DNA of 33,311 nucleotides, from the NCBI RefSeq assembly GCF_000243715.2, contig NZ_AHMO02000002.1:1-33311 (forward strand). Reading direction: 5' to 3'. Both the position numbers and the translations under genes were made by a program. The notes beneath the pieces are model-generated. The model did not search any database. It was not told where the DNA came from and saw nothing but the letters and a program-made list of their open reading frames with translations. The DNA is from Leptospira broomii serovar Hurstbridge str. 5399 (lineage in GTDB: Bacteria > Spirochaetota > Leptospiria > Leptospirales > Leptospiraceae). Positions 9,869 to 16,970 of this stretch are shown here, piece after piece. The stretch's first letter is position 1. The number at the start of each line of letters is the position of its first letter.

Positions 9869-10330
9869 TTGAAGCGTCTCATTCTAGTAATCATCGGATC
9901 AGCCATCTGCGGATCTTTATTTTTTGGATGTCAGAAAAGCAGTAGCAGTAACTCGGACCAAGCCACCCTTTATGCACTGTTAGGTCAGGCAAACTATTCT
10001 TGTGCAAAAGTAACTGCAAATACTACCTCTGCTCAATCGGTAAGCTTCTCGGCATCGACTTCCGGATTTGGATATATTGGTTATGTAAAAGTCGTAGCGG
10101 CAGCTGGACAAAAATTGATTTTCGCATCCACTACTACGAATATTGCTTCAAATTTTACAGCTTATTCTGTAACAAGCTGCGGATTAGCTGCCTCAAATAG
10201 CCCCCCATTTACGGTAACAACCAATACATCAACAAATTATACGATTACCTTTTCCCAAGCTTTTACCGGCGTAATCGAGCCCTTTTATAATACATCAAGC
10301 CCCACAGATATAACGGTTCAACAGCAGTAA
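9869..10330 (+). CDS. Small Ser/Thr-rich lipoprotein of unknown function
   Basis: 153 residues if started at the TTG 9869, which follows AGG at 8 nt and gives a typical signal peptide MKRLILVIIGSAICGSLFFG with Cys21 as the lipid site (LFFGC). Earlier in-frame starts (TTG 9800, ATG 9821) would put 17-24 hydrophilic residues before it. The mature part opens with a Ser/Asn linker (QKSSSSNSDQ) and then a compact Thr/Ser/Ala-rich beta-like domain with two conserved-looking cysteines (NYSCAKV, VTSCGLA). It is probably anchored in the outer or inner membrane. The gene is monocistronic, closed by a terminator and followed by the 41-bp repeat array. A decayed paralogue of its 3' end lies at 13180-13359. 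No known family recognised. Confidence 0.7.
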   Translation: MKRLILVIIGSAICGSLFFGCQKSSSSNSDQATLYALLGQANYSCAKVTANTTSAQSVSFSASTSGFGYIGYVKVVAAAGQKLIFASTTTNIASNFTAYSVTSCGLAASNSPPFTVTTNTSTNYTITFSQAFTGVIEPFYNTSSPTDITVQQQ

Positions 10331-10357
10331 CACACGATAAAGCATCATCACTTCGAT

Positions 10358-10384
10358 CCGGGCAATTCTGCCCGGTGGTTTTTC
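10358..10384 (+). terminator. Intrinsic terminator after the lipoprotein gene
   Basis: Perfect stem CCGGGCA-ATTC-TGCCCGG (10358-10375) followed by TGGTTTTT, 28 bp after the stop codon. Confidence 0.85.
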
Positions 10385-10424
10385 CTCTCCGACTTTCTCC
10401 CCCGCCTACTTCACTCCATATTCC

Positions 10425-11640
10425 CCAATCCGCCTTACCGCAAATTCGAGCGGAATCAGTGTTCCCAAATTACGCGTTAGCGCAGGTTCGAGCGGAATCA
10501 ACATTCCAAATCCGCCTTACCGCAGGTTCAAGCGGAATAAGCATTCCGAATCCGCCTTAGCGCAGGTTCAAGCGGAATCAGTATTCCGAATCACGCCTTA
10601 CCGCAGGTTCAAGCGGAATAAGCATTCCGAATCCGCCTTAGCGCAGCATCAAGCGGAATCAGCATTCCCAAATTACGTCTTACCGCAGGATCAAGCGGAA
10701 TCAACATTCCGAATCCGCCTTACCGCAGGTTCAAGCGGAATCAACGTTCCGAAATTACGCGTTAGCGCAGGTTCAAGCGGAATCAACGTTCCGAAATTAC
10801 GCGTTAGCGCAGCTTGAAGCGGAATCAGCATTCCGAATTACGCGTTAGCGCAGCTTGAAGCGGAATCAGCATTCCGAATTACGCGTTAGCGCAGCATCAA
10901 GCGAAATCAGCATTCCGAATTACGCGTTAGCACAGGTTCAAGCGGAATCAGCATTCCAAATTTACGTCTTACCGCAGGATCAAGCGGAATCAACATTCCG
11001 AATCCGCCTTACCGCAGGTTCAAGCGGAATCAGCATTCCCCGAATTACGCCTTACCGCAGGTTCCGGCGGAATCAACATTCCGAATTACGCGTTAGCGAA
11101 GCTTCCAGCGGAATCAATGTTCCGAATTACGCCTTACCGCAGGTTCAAGCGGAATCGGCGTTCCGAAATTACGCCTTACCGCAGGTTACAGCGGAATCTG
11201 CGTTCCGAAATTACGCTTTATCGCATGTATCCGGCGGAATCAGCGTTCCGAATTACGCCTTATCGCAAGTTACAGCGTAATCAGCATTCCAAATTTACGT
11301 CTTACCGCTGCTTCGAGCGGAATCAACGTTCCGAATTACGCCTTATCGCAAGTTCCAGCAAAATCTGCATTCCGAATCCGCCTTACCGCAGGTTCCAACG
11401 GGATCAGCATTCCCGAATCCGCCTTAGCGCGGCTTCAAGCGGAATCAGCATTCCGAATTTACGCGTTACCGCAAGGTCCAGCAAAATCCGCATTCCCCAA
11501 TTACGCGTTAGCGCAGGTTACAGCGGAATCGACATTCCGAAATCCGCCTTAGCGCAGCTTCGAGCGGAATCGACATTCCGAATTACGCGTTACCGCATGT
11601 ATCTATGCGGAATCGACATTCCGAATCCCGATTATCCCGA
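10425..11640. repeat. Tandem array of about 29 units of a 40-42 bp palindrome-bearing repeat
   Basis: The unit reads roughly GC[G/C]TTA[G/C]CGCAGGTTCAA then GCGGAATCAGCATTCCGAAT. It repeats head to tail without spacers and fills the whole 1.2 kb. Each unit holds the inverted repeat CGGAAT-N4-ATTCCG. Unit length shifts between 40, 41 and 42 bp through changes in the short A run and an AATTAC/AATC switch, so no reading frame is kept and the open frames across it are by-products. Variants recur in blocks: early units mostly have TTCAAG before the palindrome, later ones TTCCAG, TTACAG or TTCCGG, which suggests amplification of multi-unit segments. A related array of about 8 units lies at 13440-13815. 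Confidence 0.9.
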
Positions 11641-11661
11641 ATAGGACATTAAAAATAGTGG

Positions 11662-12174
11662 TTAATAGGTATTTACTTCAGAATCAACGGAAGGAGGCGA
11701 AGATTCTCGAATAATAAAACTTTTTGCAAAAGTCCATAATTTCTCTCTATAAGCTGTTTTAATAAAATTCGAAGAAATCCTATCCACTTGTTTTCCATTT
11801 TTATAGGGAACAATGATTGAATGCGGATACATGCATGCTTCTGGCTTATGAGCGATTTTAAAAGTAAAAAGAATCTCTTCCGTATCATGCTGTAGATTTA
11901 GATTTGAAAATAATTCCACTGAAAATTGCAATATTCCATAATCGGATAAATAATCGCCGGTTGTTGTGCGGAACAGTACGTCTGTAGGATCGTTTGAATA
12001 TTTTTCTCGATTTAGAGATAACTCATCAGAATCTATAACGTATCGACCGTTTTTATTGTTCCGAGGAATACCGGGCGGAAACCTACGATAAAGTTTCTCA
12101 AAAAGACCGAAATCTTGATCTTCTTTTTTACCGTTAGTGTGCAAACGATCCGGAATATTTTTATGTTCACACAT
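11662..12174 (-). CDS. Third gene of an uncharacterised three-gene operon
   Basis: 170 residues, soluble, with no signal peptide or membrane segment. The N-terminal part has LYRRFPPGIPRNNKNGRY and then DELSLNREKYSNDPTDVLFR; the C-terminal half has HKPEACMYPHSIIVPYKNG. The pattern (RR-x-PP, a 'Ser-Leu-Asn-Arg' strand, Tyr-Ser then Pro-x-Asp-Val-Leu, and a late Pro-His motif) reminds me of small proteins of unknown function that close similar cassettes in other bacteria; I cannot name the family. It starts 8 nt after the stop of the previous gene with a weak ribosome site, so it is probably translated from the same message. It is AT-rich compared with the neighbours. Confidence 0.6.
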   Translation of the reverse strand: MCEHKNIPDRLHTNGKKEDQDFGLFEKLYRRFPPGIPRNNKNGRYVIDSDELSLNREKYSNDPTDVLFRTTTGDYLSDYGILQFSVELFSNLNLQHDTEEILFTFKIAHKPEACMYPHSIIVPYKNGKQVDRISSNFIKTAYREKLWTFAKSFIIRESSPPSVDSEVNTY

Positions 12175-12182
12175 AAATTTAA

Positions 12183-12713
12183 TTATTGCTGGAAGAGTAA
12201 GGATAAAAATTGATCGGAATCCAATGACTTTATTTCCGCCTCGTTAGAACCGGAATTATCCACAAAAATAATATCGCCGTTATTGAATAATTCCAAAACG
12301 CATAACTTATTATTAAGATCAAATTCCACGATGATTCCGCCTTCTGGCATAGCATTAAAATGTAAATTAGAAATATTAGAAGTTAGGTACGAAACTGAAA
12401 AATAAATGAAAGCTAAGTGTTCCAGAGGTAACGCTGAAGGTTTTACATAACCCGATTGTTCCCAATGAAAATCTGGATTAATAATCTCCTTAAATAATGG
12501 GATAAATTTCATCATTTGTCTTGCGGGACTGGTACTTAATATTTCTGGCAGGCTGCTCCTTAAATAGTTAAGGTGATATATTTCGAATTCCGGTCTACTC
12601 ACTATACTATTTTCGTTAATAATTTCCGTCTTTGTTTTTGAGAATAGTTCTGCTTGCCCGTTCGTAATATCTTTCGGTTTCAATGGATTAATTTCTAAAA
12701 TATTTTGAGTCAT
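12183..12713 (-). CDS. Second gene of an uncharacterised three-gene operon
   Basis: 176 residues, cytoplasmic by composition. After a helical first half (SSLPEILSTSPARQMMKF) comes a beta-rich segment, PEGGIIVEFDLNNKLCVLEL followed by FNNGDIIFVDNSG. This 'x-GGI-x-x-E-(F/W)-hydrophobic-x-x-L-x-x-G-x-I' form occurs in several small uncharacterised proteins, but I do not assign a family. The ATG lies 2 nt after the stop of the first gene, with GGGAG inside the end of that gene as the ribosome site, so the two are tightly coupled. The function is unknown. A sensor, antitoxin-like or defence-accessory role is possible and unsupported by motifs. Confidence 0.65.
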   Translation of the reverse strand: MTQNILEINPLKPKDITNGQAELFSKTKTEIINENSIVSRPEFEIYHLNYLRSSLPEILSTSPARQMMKFIPLFKEIINPDFHWEQSGYVKPSALPLEHLAFIYFSVSYLTSNISNLHFNAMPEGGIIVEFDLNNKLCVLELFNNGDIIFVDNSGSNEAEIKSLDSDQFLSLLFQQ

Positions 12714-12715
12714 TA

Positions 12716-13012
12716 TTAAGCTCCCATTGCTTCGTTCAAATTATCGATTTCGGTTTTTAATTGTTTAAATGTCAGACTGTTCATAACGATTTTACTCAGA
12801 GGAATGAGATTATCCTCGAACTCATTCGCGTCAAGAGGTGCATTTTTCTTGCTCATTACGTTAGCTAAAGATTGATAATCGAATTGATAGAAAGAGACGA
12901 CGTATTCTTCTCCAATTCGGCAAAGCTTTATTAAATCTGCCTTTTGATATTCTACTTTCTCATTATCTCCGATATGGGTTAGCTGGATCATACCTTGATT
13001 TTTTTCTGCCAT
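12716..13012 (-). CDS. First gene of an uncharacterised three-gene operon; small DUF3467-like protein (tentative)
   Basis: 98 residues: a strand-rich N-terminus (MIQLTHIGDNEKVEYQKAD), the central YVVSFYQFDYQSLANVM, then IPLSKIVMNSLTFKQLKTEI and a short C-terminal helix. The arrangement (FxxFDxxSL..., strands, then a helix that starts at a Ser/Thr and runs K-x-L-x-x-x-I) looks like DUF3467-type small proteins, at low confidence. It has a good GGGGGA ribosome site and a promoter overlapped by a palindrome at 13042-13061. No catalytic motif is visible. It leads the operon and may be its regulator or the partner of the second gene. Confidence 0.6.
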   Translation of the reverse strand: MAEKNQGMIQLTHIGDNEKVEYQKADLIKLCRIGEEYVVSFYQFDYQSLANVMSKKNAPLDANEFEDNLIPLSKIVMNSLTFKQLKTEIDNLNEAMGA

Positions 13013-13030
13013 TATCTATCTTCCCCCATT

Positions 13031-13061
13031 GGTATATTAGTGTTGATATGTACACGTCAAC
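13031..13061 (-). promoter_or_regulatory. Promoter with overlapping palindromic operator for the three-gene operon
   Basis: Minus-strand TTGACG (13055-13060) and TATACC (13031-13036) lie 18 nt apart; an alternative -10, TAATAT, is at 13034-13039. The -35 sits inside an interrupted palindrome, GTTGATATGTACACGTCAAC on the plus strand (13042-13061): 5-bp arms and a TGTACA centre, 16 of 20 positions symmetric. A dimeric repressor bound here would block the promoter, which suggests that the operon is repressed or controls itself. Confidence 0.5.
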
Positions 13062-13179
13062 AGTTAAAAATACCGCATCCTTTACGAAGATTCGGTCACT
13101 AAACTCGAAGTTAAAAAACTCTATAATTTTGAAGAGTCGTTGTAATTAGTGAGAAGGTATCTCTTATTTTTGGGGGTAA

Positions 13180-13359
13180 CTCCGGCGCCTCGCTTACCTT
13201 ACATGTTATACTGGAGCGAACACTTCAAATATCCCATTTATTAGAACAACGAGTGCATCAAAAAATCATACTATTCCCTTGAATCAAGCCTTTACTGGAC
13301 TTATTCCAGCCGGCTATGCAGACACTGTACAAACAGAGGTAACAGTTCAAGAGCAATAA
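13180..13359 (+). pseudogene. 3' remnant of a paralogue of the small lipoprotein
   Basis: In the frame ending at TAA 13357-13359, the last 60 codons read TCYTGANTSNIPF then LNQAFTGLIPAGYADTV and TVQEQ. This aligns with the end of the lipoprotein at 9869-10330 (SQAFTGVIEPFYNTSSPTDI, TVQQQ). Upstream the frame is closed by TAG, TGA and TAA within 45 bp, so signal peptide and N-terminal half are gone. The downstream terminator and repeats are also shared with the first copy, so the whole 3' module was duplicated. Confidence 0.8.
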
Positions 13360-13386
13360 CACACGATTAAACATTTTAACTTTAAT

Positions 13387-13414
13387 CCGTGCAAATTCTT
13401 GCCCGGTGTCTTTT
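13387..13414 (+). terminator. Degenerate copy of the lipoprotein terminator
   Basis: CCGTGCAA-ATTC-TTGCCCGG (13387-13406) with one mismatch, then a T-rich run. It is the counterpart of the hairpin at 10358-10375, in the same place after the relic's stop. Confidence 0.6.
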
Positions 13415-13439
13415 CCTCTCCAACTTTCTCTCCGCCTAC

Positions 13440-13815
13440 TTCACTCCATATTCCAGATCCGCCTTAGCACAGATTCAGCGGAACCAGCGTTCCGAAATTA
13501 CGCGTTAGCGCAGCTTCGAGCGGAATCACCGTTCCGAATTACGCCTTAGCGCAGGTTCAAGCGGAATCAGTATTCCGAATCCGCCTTACCGCAGCTTCGA
13601 GTGGAATCGACATTCCGAATCCGCCTTACCGCAGGTTCCGGCGGAATCAGCATTCCGAAATTCCGCCTTACCGCATGCCCCAGCGGAATCAGTATTCCGA
13701 ATCCGCCTTACCGCAGCTTCGAGCGGAATCTGCGTTCTCCAAATTACGCGTTAGCGCAATGGCACTTCAGAAAACCCGCTTCGGAATCTGGGTTCCGGAT
13801 TACGCGCTTGCGCAT
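13440..13815. repeat. Second tandem array, about 8 units of the 40-42 bp repeat
   Basis: Same unit and orientation as the array at 10425-11640, again following the shared leader CCGCCTACTTCACTCCATAT. Units carry GCGGAAT-N4-ATTCCG or a one-base variant. The last units decay: one has GTTCTCC, and the next is interrupted around 13760-13790 before CGGAATCTGGGTTCCGG. The open frames through it are not genes. Confidence 0.85.
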
Positions 13816-13932
13816 GTCTATCCGGAGATTAAGTCTTTTATAATACAGCCGGCCCCATTCCGGAATCTACGTTTTGTTTCAGTAGTCTGATTCTATTTTA
13901 TGAATCAATTTTGCGGCTAACCGTGTATTAAA

Positions 13933-15234
13933 CTAATGTACTTCGGCCCATGCAAAACCTTTTACGCCTGCAACCTGAATTCCGTTGGCGAAATTAATAT
14001 CTGCGATAACGGTAAACACTCCTTCATATTTATTCACCCCTCCCACGATTTGATTTTGTCGTATCGCTTCTCCTTTCAGAGAGATGGAACCGTTCGTAGC
14101 GCTGAGCGATATCTCGAATTTAGTCGGAAAGCCCCTATAGAGATCGGAACCCGTATATTTGATTTGGTTGATGCTCCACTCGAAGGCCGCTTTCATGGAA
14201 CCGTTTTCATTGTATTGAGTGTGATAGGGATCGCTTATAAAAAAGCGAGCAGCCTTGAGATTTGATTCGTCATCCGGATTAGGTCCGGTCTTGGCCTCTA
14301 CGATCGAAACCATTATCGCAGCTTCATAGTTAAAATATCCTGGAATCTCCGGAAACTGGACGGCAAAAAATTGCCAACTAGCTGACCCGACGATTTCTAA
14401 GCTCTTCTCTCCGAAACTTTGAACCACATAATCTATCCAAATATTGCCTTTCTTCCCGCTAAAATAAGAACTCCCGTTTTTGCGAATTAGAAATTTATCA
14501 ACTTTGAGAAGAGGTAGAGTGTAATAGTAGGATCCTTGACCGAACATATCGTCCATTCCGGATTTGAGATACTCGTGAACGCTTCCGTCGAATTGAGGAT
14601 TTGTCATTATTTCCTTTGTTTGATTCGGGAACAACCATTGAGGAAGAAAAGAAGTCGGTCCGTAACCCGCCTGGATAACTCCGAAGGTATCTTCCATAAG
14701 AAGATCATATTCCCAATTGTCAAAATCCGGCTCCGTGCGAACTCGCCCCGTTAGGCTGTACTTTGCCCCTATTTGGCCGATCTCTCCGTGAACCAGCGCG
14801 AGACTCAGAAAGCCCGTGTAAATAGGATTTGCATCCACCGTTATCGCAAGTGGACGGGAATACTCCACATTTCCTGCTTCCACCAAGAAGGGAGCGATCA
14901 CATAACCGTTCGTTTTACTATCGCAATACGACCATTCGGCTAAATAGGGAGAATTGTTCGGTAACAATTGATACTGAACGATAGAATTAATGGCGGCGGT
15001 TTCTCCCGCTTCGTCGGTAATATTTCCGAAGAAGCACCAGGAACTCATATTATATCTTGGATGGCATTGAGATAGCCAACCGGACAATTGACTCGGGCTT
15101 TGGCCCTGAGGAAGGAGGGCTCGGTTGTTATAAAAATTCTGCAAAGTTAGGTATTCGGCGGAAGAATACCCTTTTGGAGTTGGCGCCTGAACGGAGGTTT
15201 CGGATTGGAGTAATTTGCGAAGGATTTTATTCAT
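13933..15234 (-). CDS. AttH/CrtC-like lipocalin-fold protein
   Basis: 433 residues with no signal peptide; the start ATG follows AGG at about 7 nt. The N-terminal MSSWCFFGNITDEAGET, followed by a strand ending in QYQLL, matches the 'W-W-Y-F-x-G-x-L-x-D-x-x-G' signature of the AttH and CrtC (hydroxyneurosporene hydratase) group. The middle part has GKKGNIWIDYVVQSFG and the end KYEGVFTVIADINF then VKGFAWAEV, like the closing strands of the same two-barrel fold. AttH-type proteins bind or modify lipid-like substrates, but the reaction here cannot be read from the sequence. No partner gene is adjacent: the neighbours are a repeat array and a PilZ gene more than 500 bp away. A divergent member or another beta-barrel family remains possible. 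Confidence 0.55.
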   Translation of the reverse strand: MNKILRKLLQSETSVQAPTPKGYSSAEYLTLQNFYNNRALLPQGQSPSQLSGWLSQCHPRYNMSSWCFFGNITDEAGETAAINSIVQYQLLPNNSPYLAEWSYCDSKTNGYVIAPFLVEAGNVEYSRPLAITVDANPIYTGFLSLALVHGEIGQIGAKYSLTGRVRTEPDFDNWEYDLLMEDTFGVIQAGYGPTSFLPQWLFPNQTKEIMTNPQFDGSVHEYLKSGMDDMFGQGSYYYTLPLLKVDKFLIRKNGSSYFSGKKGNIWIDYVVQSFGEKSLEIVGSASWQFFAVQFPEIPGYFNYEAAIMVSIVEAKTGPNPDDESNLKAARFFISDPYHTQYNENGSMKAAFEWSINQIKYTGSDLYRGFPTKFEISLSATNGSISLKGEAIRQNQIVGGVNKYEGVFTVIADINFANGIQVAGVKGFAWAEVH

Positions 15235-15761
15235 ATTTTGCCTATGGATTTATCATCGTAGAAACATGTTGCATTTAGAATATTATATTTCTCTATTTCA
15301 ACTATAATTTACAGCTTGTATCTCTTCTGAGTTCGGATCACGGGATATCATTCCAAACTACCCTACCGGAAAGTTTCCGCCTATCCTAACGCCTCTATAA
15401 CGGGATACGGCGATCATAGCTTCCCGGTTTCCCGGCAAGTATCCCTCTAACCTACTTACCTGATGGACAACCGATCGATTAAACCGAGGAATGGGCGGTT
15501 TATTATGGAATTAAATTTTATTAATGAATCAAGCAGGAGCGATCCGAAAAGAATAAATCCTATCGGCGTATTTGCGATCAAAGTCCGTTCCGGGAATTTC
15601 GCCCCTCTCTTCCGAATAAAGTACGACGATTATTCGCTCGATTGTTTAGTCGATATTTAGCAACCGTTATGATTGCCGCATCCTACCTAAAAAAGATCGC
15701 AAACGTAACGATCAACCGGAGTAAATAATAAAAATAAGATTTAGGTTCGGAATTTCGATCG
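15235..15761. other. Gene-free stretch
   Basis: 527 bp between the AttH-like gene and the PilZ gene. One 65-codon open frame (15463-15660) has no ribosome site and no recognisable motif. I see no terminator or repeat. The promoter of the AttH-like gene should lie at its left end. Confidence 0.5.
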
Positions 15762-16115
15762 TTAACTTAAAGTCGTTAAGCTTAATGCAAGCATACGGTC
15801 CGAAAGTTGGATCATTTCGAAGAAGTCGATTGCGAGAATTCCCTTAACCCCATTGGAAGTTTCCAATTCGTCTTTTCTGACGACGATCCCCGAAAAAGGG
15901 ATCTCCTCGAAAAATGGCCCTGAAACGGAACCGGAGATTCTTGATCCGATTTCTTGTTTCTGGCTAGTTTCTAAGTCGGTAAGAATTGCGATACCGCACT
16001 CGGAAATATCCAAAACATTACCGACCACCGCACCTTTTTCATGCAAAGCTATCACTTGAAACTCAAATAACTCTTTTGAAATGATTCTCTTCCTTCTTCT
16101 CCTTTCCTCCGCCAT
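15762..16115 (-). CDS. Single-domain PilZ protein (c-di-GMP receptor)
   Basis: 117 residues made of one PilZ domain. The N-terminal RRRRKR (RxxxR from Arg6 to Arg10) and D36-I-S-E-C-G41 are the two motifs that hold cyclic di-GMP in this family. The rest forms the six-stranded barrel (FSGIVVRKDEL, GILAIDFFEMI) and a short C-terminal helix. A GGGAG ribosome site lies 8 nt before the ATG. Single-domain PilZ proteins usually pass the c-di-GMP level to a partner such as a motility or secretion component; none is adjacent here. Family assignment is firm, target unknown. Confidence 0.85.
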   Translation of the reverse strand: MAEERRRRKRIISKELFEFQVIALHEKGAVVGNVLDISECGIAILTDLETSQKQEIGSRISGSVSGPFFEEIPFSGIVVRKDELETSNGVKGILAIDFFEMIQLSDRMLALSLTTLS

Positions 16116-16343
16116 TCTCGAACTCCCCTCTGCTGCCTTCCGCGCTTTTATAGAAATCGGACGGATTTAATGGAATTTAGATTTCATCGCATTTTATTAA
16201 TATTTGTAAATTTATTATCAGGCGTCGACGAACCCGAATTCATGATATAGGCCGAAGTTATTAGGTTACGTACAAAGATGATCGACCTTACTTTTAATTC
16301 TGTGCAGCCGCCGGTATTCTTTAAACGCGAAAGACTTTCAAAA

Positions 16344-16364
16344 CATAGAACGGTTCGTTCTATG
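16344..16364. promoter_or_regulatory. Perfect inverted repeat in a gene-poor gap
   Basis: CATAGAACG-GTT-CGTTCTATG: a 9-bp perfect stem with a 3-nt loop. There is no T run, so it is not an ordinary terminator. It may be an operator or RNA hairpin just before the response-regulator fragment. Confidence 0.4.
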
Positions 16365-16414
16365 GCAAGACGATGAGTTTTGTTTCTTCACGAATCTCCA
16401 GGTTTTTGGATTAG

Positions 16415-16618
16415 ATGCGATCGCAAAGAATATCGAAGTCCTTGCCGGTGATTATTCTAGCTTCTTACGGAGAGCAAAGGATTTGTTTCGATATTATTCC
16501 GATAGGCAATAGCTGCCTTATAAAATCTGTAGATGCAAAAAAGTTTGTACAGAATATCGACCGACCGATTAGGGTTTCACCGACTCCTGACAAACAAAAG
16601 GAAGTCCTAAAAAGTTAA
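16415..16618 (+). pseudogene. C-terminal fragment of a response-regulator receiver domain
   Basis: The 67-codon frame contains SLPVIILASYGEQR, then NSCLIKSVDAKKFVQNI. This matches the end of a receiver domain: the 'LPVIxLTS' fourth strand with its Ser, and the 'SYLxKP-x-x-x-x-x-F' fifth strand carrying the conserved Lys (here Lys-Ser in place of Lys-Pro). The phosphoacceptor half is missing: an in-frame TAG stands just before the ATG, and no homologous sequence is visible upstream. It looks like a decayed gene. The rest of the gap 16116-16970 holds only the inverted repeat at 16344 and nothing else I can name. Confidence 0.45.
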
Positions 16619-16970
16619 TTATCTTCATCTTTAAAGCCGCTCCTACATAATCCGTAAAGCGAAAAGCTAATTCTACATTTTCCGGATTGGAACCCGTTCT
16701 TACAAATCCTACGCATAATGTAGGCTCGGACTGGAATATTATGACCTATTTCAATACGAATACCTAAATTATCGGAGCGGAATTTAGGCAAACGATAGTG
16801 CTGTGACGGACGAAAACCCGATCGGCGCCGCCATGGATCGGAATTCGCAATTAAATCGTTTTCCGATCAATATCTTCGATCATACGTCGCATAACGGCAA
16901 TATTTCTGGACATTTTAATCTTAATACCGGTTACTATCAATCGATACTATTCTTAAACAACCTCAAACAA

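Noticed and set aside
10425..11640. CRISPR array
   Set aside because: The units are contiguous, with no unique spacers, they vary in length, and no cas genes are nearby.
10425..11640. Integron attC array
   Set aside because: The GTTAGC part recalls attC core sites, but units are 41 bp with no gene cassettes between them, no proper R'/R'' boxes and no integrase.
10855..11644. Open frames of 141 and 175 codons across the repeat array
   Set aside because: They arise because the repeat lacks stops in some frames. Unit length is not a multiple of three, so the peptide repeat pattern changes frame.
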